A stretch of 6,201 nt of DNA from Desulfobulbaceae bacterium (GCA_024643445.1 JAHEMX010000230.1:1-6201); one strand, 5' to 3'. Shown: positions 1 through 5,850, counted from the stretch's first letter. Made by a program: numbers and translations. The notes: generated by a model from the sequence alone, not told the origin.

Positions 1-121
1 GACCTTTCAAAGACAAGACTCGAGTGATCGCGGCCGTTAATGTCGTCTTCCCATGATCAATGTGGCCAATTGTTCCTACGTTGACATGCGGCTTTGTCCT
101 TTCAAATTTCTGCTTTGACAT
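1..121 (-). CDS. tuf: Elongation factor Tu, N-terminal part (cut by window edge)
   Basis: EF-Tu is the GTPase that brings aminoacyl-tRNA to the ribosomal A site in the cytoplasm. Only the first 40 codons lie here; the gene runs off the left edge. The translation begins MSKQKFERTKPHVNVGTIG and continues into the P-loop GHIDHGKT (residues 19-26), the G1 GTP-binding motif; the family often has Val where this has Ile21. The start is the ATG at 119-121, preceded by GAGGAG (130-135) with an 8-nt gap, a good Shine-Dalgarno site. It follows four tRNA genes on the same strand, 59 bp after tRNA-Thr(GGT), in the order seen for tufB of Escherichia coli, so co-transcription with the tRNAs is likely. A TATAAT-like hexamer at 141-146 could be an internal promoter but has no convincing -35 box. 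Identity is clear from the N-terminus; whether the genome has a second tuf copy cannot be seen. Confidence 0.97.
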   Translation of the reverse strand, partial: MSKQKFERTKPHVNVGTIGHIDHGKTTLTAAITRVLSLKG

Positions 122-129
122 TTTTCTGT

Positions 130-135
130 CTCCTC
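130..135 (-). promoter_or_regulatory. Ribosome binding site of tuf
   Basis: GAGGAG on the minus strand lies 8 nt before the tuf ATG and fixes that start codon. Confidence 0.85.
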
Positions 136-180
136 AGGCCATTATAATTTTAAATGGAATTATGTGCACCTTCCTGCTCA

Positions 181-256
<76 letters not shown>

Positions 257-271
257 GAAAAAACCAACCCT

Positions 272-347
272 TGGAGCGGGAAACGAGACTCGAACTCGCA
301 ACCCTCAGCTTGGAAGGCTGATGCTCTACCAATTGAGCTATTCCCGC
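272..347 (-). tRNA. tRNA-Gly (anticodon TCC)
   Basis: This is a 76-nt class I tRNA with encoded CCA (272-274) and discriminator U. The acceptor stem GCGGGAA (341-347) / TTCCCGC (276-282) is perfect. The T-arm GCGAG-TTCGAGT-CTCGT has one G-U wobble at its base. The anticodon stem TCAGC/GCTGA holds the loop CTTCCAA, with anticodon TCC at 312-314, so it reads GGA and GGG. Only 15 bp separate it from tRNA-Thr(GGT), which implies processing from one precursor. It matches the position of glyT in the thrU-tyrU-glyT-thrT-tufB order. Confidence 0.97.
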
Positions 348-390
348 TTATCATTCAATTAGCCAGAGTACTAACCCCATAAACGGGATA

Positions 391-437
391 AGTACCCTGC
401 GAAATGCATTTCAAAAAAAAGGATCTCGCAGGGTACT
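391..437 (-). repeat. Perfect 12-bp inverted repeat in the tRNA-Tyr/tRNA-Gly spacer
   Basis: The arms AGTACCCTGCGA (391-402) and its exact reverse complement (426-437) enclose a 23-nt loop. In the transcript the loop holds eight U residues and most of a second perfect palindrome, GAAATGCATTTC (401-412), which overlaps one arm by two bases. The hairpin would form between the two mature tRNAs, starting 7 nt after the CCA of tRNA-Tyr. It is not followed by a T-tract in the direction of transcription, so it does not look like a terminator. A role in precursor processing is an inference. Confidence 0.75.
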
Positions 438-443
438 AAAGGT

Positions 444-528
444 TGGTGGAGGGGGGAGGATTCGAACCTCCGAAGGCTCCGCCGACAGATTTACAGTCTG
501 TTCCCTTTGGCCGCTCGGGAACCCCTCC
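444..528 (-). tRNA. tRNA-Tyr (anticodon GTA)
   Basis: This is an 85-nt class II tRNA with the long variable arm typical of bacterial tRNA-Tyr. CCA is encoded (444-446) and the discriminator is A. The acceptor stem GGAGGGG (522-528) / CCCCTCC (448-454) is perfect, as is the T-arm GGAGG-TTCGAAT-CCTCC. The anticodon loop TGTAAAT carries GTA at 492-494 and reads UAC and UAU. The D-arm region CCCGAGCGGCCAAAGGG resembles that of Escherichia coli tRNA-Tyr. It is the second tRNA of the operon. Confidence 0.97.
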
Positions 529-596
529 ACTGAACCAACAAATAAGGCCCAACACCTTTATACTCTAAACAATACTTTGTAAAGTTTTTTTCGCGA

Positions 597-672
597 TGGA
601 GCTGGCGATGGGACTTGAACCCGCAACCTGCTGATTACAAATCAGCTGCTCTGCCAATTGAGCTACGCCAGC
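597..672 (-). tRNA. tRNA-Thr (anticodon TGT)
   Basis: This is a 76-nt class I tRNA with encoded CCA (597-599) and discriminator U. The acceptor stem GCTGGCG (666-672) / CGCCAGC (601-607) is perfect. The anticodon stem GCTGA/TCAGC holds the loop TTTGTAA, with TGT at 637-639, so it reads ACA and ACG. The T-stem GCGGG / CCCAT contains a C-A mismatch at pair 50-64 next to a G-U pair, which is odd for an otherwise well-paired tRNA. It is the first gene of the tRNA-tuf operon and lies 14 bp downstream of a candidate -10 box. Confidence 0.95.
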
Positions 673-686
673 TTACAAAGCCTTCT

Positions 687-715
687 ACCATACTTCCTGA
701 TCACTTTTAAAGCAA
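687..715 (-). promoter_or_regulatory. Candidate sigma-70 promoter of the tRNA-tuf operon
   Basis: On the minus strand TTGCTT (710-715) and TATGGT (687-692) are separated by exactly 17 bp. They match the -35 consensus at 3 of 6 positions and the -10 at 4 of 6. Transcription would start about 7 nt on, a few bases before the first tRNA. The poor -35 may be offset by the AT-rich block directly upstream (716-740). It is the best-spaced pair in the 140 bp between the qmoC terminator and the tRNAs, but remains a prediction. Confidence 0.4.
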
Positions 716-740
716 TATTTTTTTTGCCCAAAAACAATAT
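715..740 (-). promoter_or_regulatory. AT-rich dyad, possible UP element, upstream of the tRNA promoter
   Basis: Two 11-nt arms (715-725 and 730-740) pair at 10 of 11 positions around the loop GCCC. They are almost entirely A and T, with runs of eight T and five A. The block sits directly upstream of the candidate -35 box. There it loosely resembles the A/T-tract pattern of UP elements, which bind the alpha subunit of RNA polymerase at strong stable-RNA promoters. The dyad itself is plain; the function is inferred. Confidence 0.35.
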
Positions 741-813
741 CGCTCAATAACGCAAAGCCGGTAAAACGCAGAGAAGGACACCGGAAATAGTGCGGACACG
801 TCAACCCGCCTTC

Positions 814-858
814 AAAAAAAAAAGAGGCCGGCCCGATTTAACCAGGCCGGCCTCTTTT
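814..858 (-). terminator. Rho-independent terminator of the qmo operon
   Basis: A 14-bp perfect GC-rich stem (820-833 with 845-858, core AGAGGCCGGCC) has an 11-nt loop. Read on the minus strand, the last stem arm runs into ten consecutive T residues (814-823). It begins 39 nt after the qmoC stop codon and separates qmo from the tRNA-tuf operon. A small 5-bp inverted repeat, CAGAT/ATCTG (868-883), lies between qmoC and the terminator. Confidence 0.93.
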
Positions 859-897
859 CTGATCGAACAGATTGATCGATCTGCTGGGTCTATCGTC

Positions 898-2097
898 CTA
901 CTCGACCGCCGGCTTCATGAAAGCACTTTCACGGTATTTTTCAAAGGCCATCGCGGTAGTACGATAAGCGATATGAGCCAGCTTCGTGTAGGGCAGATAA
1001 AGAAACAACATCATGACGGCTACGAGATGCATGAAATAGACGATATAGCCCAGAGAAGGCACACCCAGCCACCGGAGAAGTTCTGAGCCGAGACCGGTAA
1101 TGCCGACCGCAGCGATCTCCCAGAGCAGGAACCAGTCGTAGAAGGTACGGCTGGTTTTTCCCTCGCCTTCAGATTTCGCACGATTGCTCCAGAGCACGTA
1201 AACACCAAAGAGCAGGGCGATGGCTGAGACGTTGGCCATTATCTTGAAAGGGTCCCAGAGCACCATCGGTCCATGCCATGAGTGCAGGAAGAGGCCAATG
1301 ATGTCATTTTTCAGCAGAGACCAGCAGGTGACGATGAACAGACCGATAAACGCCAGCATGAGCGGCAGATGTCCCGTTACCCGATCACTGTTTGTACCGC
1401 ATTCCCGGAAACGGGTATGCTTGACAATCTCCACCAGTGAAGGCCACAGGAACTCGCCGATAAATTGCGTGACCGACGGCCGGTAGGCCGGGTTAACGCC
1501 GGTATTGAGAGACATCTGTTTCCACAGCCTGGTCAATCCCATATACAGCGAGAAAATAGCGAGCCCAAGCGAGGGCACCATGAACATGACAATGAAAAAG
1601 ATGTTCTTGGCATACCATTTAAATTCCCAGACACCAAAGAACTGCTGATAGCCATGGGTCGCAAAGTGTTCTTTATCCGGGATATGCATGCCACCGGAGA
1701 TCAGCCAGAAAATAAAGATCACCACGGCCGGGATCCCGATCAGCACCGGCAGTCCTTTTGCCGATGATGCCAGTTTCGCCAGCCCTGAAGGCCAGCCGTA
1801 AAGCGTATAGGCGTAGGCCCTGATGGCGCCGAGGACATCACCAGGCTTTGCCCCTCGCGGACAATAGGTGGTGCAGTCGCCGCACTGGTGACAGAGAAAG
1901 ACGTCGGGATCGGCCACCAGGTTTTCTTTCATACCCCATGACGACCAGATCATCTCCTTTCTCGGGAACGGCTTCTCATCTGAAGACAGGGGACACTTCA
2001 CCGAACAGGTGGCACACTGGTAGCATTTTTTCAGCGTATCACCACCTGCTCCCTTCAGATATTTTATAAAAGTCAAATCAGGTTGGACGTTCATCAT
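898..2097 (-). CDS. qmoC: QmoC, membrane cytochrome b/iron-sulfur subunit of the Qmo complex
   Basis: QmoC is the membrane-anchored subunit that takes electrons from menaquinol and passes them to QmoA/QmoB and on to APS reductase. The 399-residue product has an HdrC-like N-terminus with two [4Fe-4S] motifs, C25-x2-C28-x2-C31-x3-C35-P and C69-x2-C72-x2-C75-x3-C79-P. An HdrE/NarI-like membrane part follows, with about six hydrophobic segments near 117-134, 163-187, 245-261, 285-303, 320-338 and 350-370. Possible haem-ligand histidines include H227, H243, H272, H275 and H357; which ones bind haem cannot be decided here. The length fits the family. Two Met codons start the ORF. AGGAGG (2101-2106) is 3 nt from the first and 6 nt from the second, so translation may begin at 2094, giving 398 residues. 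It lies 102 bp after qmoB and is closed by a strong terminator. Confidence 0.95.
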   Translation of the reverse strand: MMNVQPDLTFIKYLKGAGGDTLKKCYQCATCSVKCPLSSDEKPFPRKEMIWSSWGMKENLVADPDVFLCHQCGDCTTYCPRGAKPGDVLGAIRAYAYTLYGWPSGLAKLASSAKGLPVLIGIPAVVIFIFWLISGGMHIPDKEHFATHGYQQFFGVWEFKWYAKNIFFIVMFMVPSLGLAIFSLYMGLTRLWKQMSLNTGVNPAYRPSVTQFIGEFLWPSLVEIVKHTRFRECGTNSDRVTGHLPLMLAFIGLFIVTCWSLLKNDIIGLFLHSWHGPMVLWDPFKIMANVSAIALLFGVYVLWSNRAKSEGEGKTSRTFYDWFLLWEIAAVGITGLGSELLRWLGVPSLGYIVYFMHLVAVMMLFLYLPYTKLAHIAYRTTAMAFEKYRESAFMKPAVE

Positions 2098-2100
2098 TTT

Positions 2101-2106
2101 CCTCCT
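2101..2106 (-). promoter_or_regulatory. Ribosome binding site of qmoC
   Basis: A full AGGAGG precedes two adjacent ATG codons. Spacing is 3 nt to the first (2095-2097) and 6 nt to the second (2092-2094), so it favours the second as the true start. Confidence 0.8.
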
Positions 2107-2153
2107 GTTATCTTATCAAGTGGATGCCTGTAGAGCTCTTGGTTCATAGTAAT

Positions 2154-2185
2154 GACCGAACGGCGCTTGGTGGCGCAGTTCGGTC
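2154..2185 (-). repeat. Hairpin in the qmoB-qmoC intergenic region
   Basis: GACCGAAC (2154-2161) pairs perfectly with GTTCGGTC (2178-2185). An inner GCGC/GCGC stem (2163-2166 with 2173-2176) lies beyond one symmetric G-A mismatch and closes a 6-nt loop. It begins 14 nt after the qmoB stop. No T-tract follows on the minus strand, so it does not look like a standard terminator. It could stabilise or process the mRNA between the soluble subunits and the membrane subunit; that is inference. Confidence 0.65.
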
Positions 2186-2199
2186 TGATAAAACACAGG

Positions 2200-4464
2200 T
2201 TAGAAGCCTTTGAACGGATTCGGTCCCATCTCAACGATCTCATCGACAAAGTCGTTTACGATCTGCGGAATCTTGTCATAGTCCGTAATGGCAACCTGCA
2301 CTGCCGCACACCGCTCTGACTCGAGTCCGAGGGTGGAAAGCGTGTCTCCTATGTTTTCCATGCGCTTGTTGGCAATTTCGGAGCCCTTGACAAAGTGGCA
2401 CTGGTAATCGTCGCCATAGGTACAGCCGAGCAGCATGGCTCCGTCCATACCGGCAGACAGTGCATCACGGATCCAGGCCATATTCATCGATCCAAGGCAG
2501 CGAACCGGTATGAAGCGGATCATGTGATTGATGCCGTTGCGCCTCATGCCGGCCATATCAAGAGCCGGGTAGGCGTCGTTCTCACAGACAAAAATGAGAA
2601 TTCTCAGGCGGTCATCATCATCTTCAGGAACCTCTACCGATTTGATCATTGAGCCGATCAGGTCGATGTTGTAGTCCTTGAACCCGATAATTCGCTCCGG
2701 ACAGGCACCCATGCAGGTTCCGCAGCGCCGGCAGCGGGTATTGTTGGGCAGCGGGGTTCCTTTTTCATCATCGTCAAGCGCACCGAACGGACATTCTTCC
2801 GTACACCGTTTGCACTGGGTGCAGCGCTGCATGAAGAATTCCGGATAGGTGGCATCACCCGAGCGCGGATGAACGGAAACGCCTCGATCGGTAGACTCCA
2901 GGCACTGAATGGCTTTCAGGGCTGCGCCGGTAGCATCGTCGATGGTTTCCTCGATGGTTTCAGCCTTTCGGACACCGCCGCAGGTGTAAACGCCGGTTCT
3001 CCTAGTTTCGTAGGGGAAGCAGATGAAATGGGAGTCGGCATAACCGTCGAACAGACTGAGATCGGAGAAAGCCGGCCCCTGACGGTAGGCAAGGTTTATG
3101 CTGTACTCCTCTTTGGTTACCGGAACCATACCGGCGGCCAGAACGACCATATCAACATCCAGAGCAAGATTGTCACCAAGCAGGGTATCTTCCGCTATGA
3201 CTCTCAGTTTGCCACCATTTTCCTCGACCTTTGTCACCGATGCCTTGGTCATGAAAATGCCGTCGGTCTGCTGAGCACTCTTGTAATAGAGTTCCTGGCT
3301 GCCGGGAGTACGCATGTGCTGGTAGAGGATAAAGGCGTTACCGTCTTCGTTGTCCTGGCAGACATACTGGGCCTGCTTCAGCGCAACCATTGAGGTTACC
3401 GAGTTGCAGTAAGGGAAATCCTGGTCATGCTCCTTGCCGCCGGGACTCTGAATGAAAGCGACCTTGGCGGGGACCTTGCCGTCCTTGGCCATCTTTTCAA
3501 ATTCGACGTTGGTAACGACGTTCTTGATGGCCCCGTAACCAAGGTGCGCATATTCCGAGACATCGGCCGGTAACCAGCCGGTGGCAAGAACGACGGCGCC
3601 ATGCAGTTCGGCGGCCTCGTCTACGGACATGTAGTTTTTCAGTCCCTTGTTGGGATTTTCCATCTCGCCCTTGCTGATCTTGTCAGCGTCTTCAGTCGTT
3701 ACCTTGGCCGGGGCATCCCACTCGGTTTCTGTGCCGGTTGCCTTCATGGAAACCCGGAAGGCGCCGGGAGCGCCGGCAATGCGGGCAACCTCGGTCCCCG
3801 TCTTCACGGTTATCCTGGCATCCTGCTGAACAGCGGCAGCAAGCGCTGCGACCGGGCTGTCTTCAAGATCGGTCCACGGTGACCTGGTCGGGAACGACTT
3901 GCGCCACTCGGCGGCCTTGCCACCAAGAGCTGCTTCCTTCTCGACAAGTGTCACCTCGTAACCCGCGGCCGCGGCCTCCTTGGCAGCAGTCATACCGGCA
4001 ATACCACCACCCATGACCAAGATCTTTTTGCTCATTGTTTCAAGTTTGAACGGTTCCGGCAGCGCGGTCTTCTTGGCACGGGTACAGGCCATGCGCATAT
4101 AGTCACCGGCTGACTCCATCAGGAAAGCAGCAGCTTCCGCGTGAGGTTCCGCTCCTTCGGCTGGTTTGACTTCCGACCAGACGACCTGTTCCCGCAGATT
4201 GGCGCGCACGGTGATCTTGTCTTCGCCGAAATTAAATTCATTCTGCATGACCCGTGGCGAGCAGGCGCCGATGACAACGGTATTTACCCCGTTATCAGCG
4301 ATATCCTTTTCTATCAAGGCGCGGCCCTCGGCCCCGCAGAGGTACTCGCTCGTCTTGCATTCCATAGACATTTCGCCGGTCACAACCTCGGCAAGCGCTT
4401 CCATGTCGAGAGCGTCACCGATACCGCAACCGGAACATAAATAGGCGCAATATTTTTTATCCAT
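2200..4464 (-). CDS. qmoB: QmoB, HdrA/MvhD-like flavin iron-sulfur subunit of the Qmo complex
   Basis: QmoB is a soluble subunit of the menaquinol:APS-reductase electron-transfer complex. The 754-residue product has an HdrA-like N-terminal domain rich in cysteine (C6, C10, C13, C36, C43, C68). An FAD-binding fold follows, with G152-G-G-I-A-G157 and later ATGWLP (294-299) and AAGMVP (443-448) segments. Two [4Fe-4S] ferredoxin motifs are C548-x2-C551-x2-C554-x3-C558-P and C578-x2-C581-x2-C584-x3-C588-P. A C-terminal MvhD-like domain (about 620-745) has C627, C656, C681 and C689, the last two in GCTYGDDYQCH, a likely [2Fe-2S] site. The length fits the family. The start ATG (4462-4464) lies 9 nt after an AGGAGG that overlaps the end of qmoA, with 6 bp between the genes, so translational coupling is likely. 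Compared with QmoA it lacks several cysteines of the HdrA-type central cluster motif. Confidence 0.97.
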   Translation of the reverse strand: MDKKYCAYLCSGCGIGDALDMEALAEVVTGEMSMECKTSEYLCGAEGRALIEKDIADNGVNTVVIGACSPRVMQNEFNFGEDKITVRANLREQVVWSEVKPAEGAEPHAEAAAFLMESAGDYMRMACTRAKKTALPEPFKLETMSKKILVMGGGIAGMTAAKEAAAAGYEVTLVEKEAALGGKAAEWRKSFPTRSPWTDLEDSPVAALAAAVQQDARITVKTGTEVARIAGAPGAFRVSMKATGTETEWDAPAKVTTEDADKISKGEMENPNKGLKNYMSVDEAAELHGAVVLATGWLPADVSEYAHLGYGAIKNVVTNVEFEKMAKDGKVPAKVAFIQSPGGKEHDQDFPYCNSVTSMVALKQAQYVCQDNEDGNAFILYQHMRTPGSQELYYKSAQQTDGIFMTKASVTKVEENGGKLRVIAEDTLLGDNLALDVDMVVLAAGMVPVTKEEYSINLAYRQGPAFSDLSLFDGYADSHFICFPYETRRTGVYTCGGVRKAETIEETIDDATGAALKAIQCLESTDRGVSVHPRSGDATYPEFFMQRCTQCKRCTEECPFGALDDDEKGTPLPNNTRCRRCGTCMGACPERIIGFKDYNIDLIGSMIKSVEVPEDDDDRLRILIFVCENDAYPALDMAGMRRNGINHMIRFIPVRCLGSMNMAWIRDALSAGMDGAMLLGCTYGDDYQCHFVKGSEIANKRMENIGDTLSTLGLESERCAAVQVAITDYDKIPQIVNDFVDEIVEMGPNPFKGF

Positions 4465-4470
4465 TGTTCA

Positions 4471-5730
4471 TTACCTCCTGGAAACCTGAATTGCCTTCAA
4501 GGCAGCGGCAGTAGATGATTGAGTGGTAGTAACGACGTCGGCAGCTTTTTTTGCACAACCGGCGCCAATCATCCCTTTCTCGTAATCGGAAAGAACGAAG
4601 CCATTTTCGTCAAGCTTCAGGCCTGCCGGAGCTTTGCTGCCGGCATTGGTCGGCTGCATGCCGGTAGCCAGAACCGCCAGATCAACTTTCTGCTGGACTT
4701 TAACGCCGCTTACTGCATCCTCGGCAACAACCGTCACAGAGCCGTCGGCCTCTATAACCATGTCAGCAACCTTGCCTTTGATAAAGGATGCGTTCTTGTC
4801 GGCCATCAGTTTCGCACGGAATTTTTCATATTTTCCAGGAGTTCTCAGGTCAATGTAGAAGACGTAGATCTTTGCCTCCGGATATTGTTCCCGGATATAA
4901 TTCATCTGCTTGAAGGTTGCCATGCAGCAGATATAGGAACAGTACTCCAGGTGGTTCTCATCGCGGGACCCGGCACATTGGACAAAGGCGATTGATGCAG
5001 GTTCCTTGTTCGTGCCCGGCACAACAATTTTGCCACCGGTCGGTCCACTGGGAGCGGCCATGCGCTCGATCATCATGTTGGTGACAATCGCCTTCGATTC
5101 GTTAAACTTGAGATTGTCGATTTTGGCGGGATCATAAGGATCCCAGCCGGTGGCCCAGACGACTGAGGAGACATTGAGGGTCACCGTTTCAGTCTTCATA
5201 TCAAGATCAACGGCATTGTATTTGCACGAAGCCTTGACCGCCTCGGCACCAGCTGACGAAAGCCCGGCCTTGGCAATCACGTAACGACGCGGAAATGACA
5301 TTTCATGAGGCAGATAGGCGGCCTTGCTTTTGTTCATGCCAAAGTTAAAGGCGTTGTCAATCTCGTCCGGGCAGGCAGCCGCACAATCGCCACAGGCCGT
5401 GCAATTGCTGTTTACATAACGCGGGGCAATCTCAAGACTTACCTGATAATTTCCCGGTCCGCCGTTGATACCGCTTACGGTCGCCATGGTGTAGGTACGA
5501 ATCCTGCGGTTGTTCTGAATCCGTTTGAAATTGATTTCAAGCCCGCAGCTGGGCGGACACATCTTGGGAAAGTATTGGTTGAGTTGCGCGACACGTCCAC
5601 CGAAATAGGGGTTTTTGTCGATGAGAAATACATCGTTCCCGACTTCGGCGGCTTCAAGTGCTGCTGTCAGCCCACTTATACCTCCGCCTACGACCAAAAT
5701 TGCACCAGAGGTGCCTTGCTCGTCAGTCAT
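4471..5730 (-). CDS. qmoA: QmoA, HdrA-like flavoprotein subunit of the Qmo complex
   Basis: QmoA is the second soluble HdrA-like subunit and works with QmoB between QmoC and the APS reductase AprBA. The 419-residue product starts with a Rossmann FAD motif, G15-G-G-I-S-G20. CPPSC follows (C58, C62), then one [4Fe-4S] ferredoxin motif, C110-x2-C113-x2-C116-x3-C120-P. The segment QCAGSRDENHLEYCSYICC gives C252, C264, C268 and C269, spaced like the HdrA central cluster motif. Flavin-fold segments ATGWDP (193-198) and ATGMQP (355-360) are visible. The length is usual for the family. The start ATG (5728-5730) has GGAGG 6 nt upstream (5737-5741). It is the first gene of the qmo unit and lies after the aprA terminator. 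Its final codons AGG AGG TAA double as the Shine-Dalgarno site for qmoB. Confidence 0.97.
   Translation of the reverse strand: MTDEQGTSGAILVVGGGISGLTAALEAAEVGNDVFLIDKNPYFGGRVAQLNQYFPKMCPPSCGLEINFKRIQNNRRIRTYTMATVSGINGGPGNYQVSLEIAPRYVNSNCTACGDCAAACPDEIDNAFNFGMNKSKAAYLPHEMSFPRRYVIAKAGLSSAGAEAVKASCKYNAVDLDMKTETVTLNVSSVVWATGWDPYDPAKIDNLKFNESKAIVTNMMIERMAAPSGPTGGKIVVPGTNKEPASIAFVQCAGSRDENHLEYCSYICCMATFKQMNYIREQYPEAKIYVFYIDLRTPGKYEKFRAKLMADKNASFIKGKVADMVIEADGSVTVVAEDAVSGVKVQQKVDLAVLATGMQPTNAGSKAPAGLKLDENGFVLSDYEKGMIGAGCAKKAADVVTTTQSSTAAALKAIQVSRR
4474..4479 (-). promoter_or_regulatory. Ribosome binding site of qmoB, inside the end of qmoA
   Basis: AGGAGG on the minus strand is both the last two Arg codons of qmoA and the Shine-Dalgarno site for qmoB, 9 nt before its ATG. 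Ribosomes finishing qmoA stop on top of it, which fits coupled translation. A decoy ATG overlaps the qmoA stop (TAATG) but opens only a 4-codon frame. Confidence 0.85.
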
Positions 5731-5736
5731 ACCGTT

Positions 5737-5741
5737 CCTCC
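5737..5741 (-). promoter_or_regulatory. Ribosome binding site of qmoA
   Basis: GGAGG on the minus strand is 6 nt upstream of the qmoA ATG and supports that start. Confidence 0.85.
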
Positions 5742-5750
5742 ATTGTTACT

Positions 5751-5781
5751 CTTATAAAGTTTCCTTGTGATATCTTTTCAA
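5751..5781 (-). promoter_or_regulatory. Candidate proximal promoter of qmoA
   Basis: TTGAAA (5776-5781, 5 of 6 to the -35 consensus) and TATAAG (5751-5756, 5 of 6 to the -10) are separated by 19 bp, longer than ideal. The start site would leave a leader of only about 13 nt that still contains the Shine-Dalgarno site. The -35 box lies within the dyad at 5768-5799. It competes with the distal candidate at 5793-5821. Confidence 0.3.
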
Positions 5782-5799
5782 TCGGCAAAAAAAATATCA
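5768..5799 (-). promoter_or_regulatory. AT-rich 32-bp dyad upstream of qmoA, possible operator
   Basis: The outer arms TGATAT (5768-5773) and ATATCA (5794-5799) are perfect. The pairing continues inward through four T-A pairs, with G-T wobbles at two steps, around the centre GCCGATT. It overlaps the -10 of the distal candidate promoter and the -35 of the proximal one, a typical operator position. It could instead form a hairpin in the leader. I do not recognise it as the site of a known regulator. Confidence 0.45.
5774..5790 (-). repeat. 17-bp direct repeat upstream of qmoA, copy 1
   Basis: The plus-strand sequence CTTTTCAATCGGCAAAA matches the copy at 5834-5850 at 16 of 17 positions, exactly 60 bp away, close to six helical turns. 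This copy lies inside the dyad at 5768-5799. Confidence 0.7.
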
Positions 5800-5821
5800 G
5801 GCATTCAGCAAACCATTACAA
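5793..5821 (-). promoter_or_regulatory. Candidate distal promoter of qmoA
   Basis: TTGTAA (5816-5821) and GATATT (5793-5798) are separated by exactly 17 bp and each match consensus at 4 of 6 positions. Transcription would begin near 5786 and give a leader of about 55 nt. It lies downstream of the aprA terminator and could give qmoABC expression independent of apr. It is a prediction only. Confidence 0.35.
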
Positions 5822-5833
5822 AATCAGAACCTG

Positions 5834-5850
5834 CTTTTCAATCGGGAAAA
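5834..5850 (-). repeat. 17-bp direct repeat upstream of qmoA, copy 2
   Basis: The plus-strand sequence CTTTTCAATCGGGAAAA differs from copy 1 (5774-5790) at one base. It is directly preceded, in the direction of transcription, by TTGACG (5851-5856), a good -35 hexamer with no convincing -10 at normal spacing. A weaker version in inverted orientation (13 of 17 matches) lies at 5868-5884. Confidence 0.7.

Noticed and set aside
141..146. TATAAT on the minus strand before tuf, considered as a separate tuf promoter
   Set aside because: No acceptable -35 hexamer at 16-18 bp and no extended -10; the conserved tRNA-tuf order argues for co-transcription. It remains possible but too weak to list.
413..420. 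T8 tract on the minus strand after tRNA-Tyr, considered as a terminator
   Set aside because: No stem ends just before it in the direction of transcription; it sits in the loop of the 391-437 inverted repeat, and the downstream tRNAs and tuf need read-through.
2869..3393. 174-codon open frame on the plus strand
   Set aside because: It is antisense to the flavin domain of qmoB, has no Shine-Dalgarno site or recognisable motifs, and reflects the codon bias of qmoB.
4519..4995. 158-codon open frame on the plus strand
   Set aside because: It lies wholly opposite qmoA, a firmly identified gene with motifs along its length; no independent support.
5305..5757. 150-codon open frame on the plus strand
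   Set aside because: It is antisense to the N-terminal half of qmoA and its upstream region, with no recognisable domain.
5765..5782. TTGTGA half-site near qmoA, considered as a Rex or CRP/FNR-type operator
   Set aside because: Only one half matches; the expected symmetric TCACAA half is absent at the right spacing.
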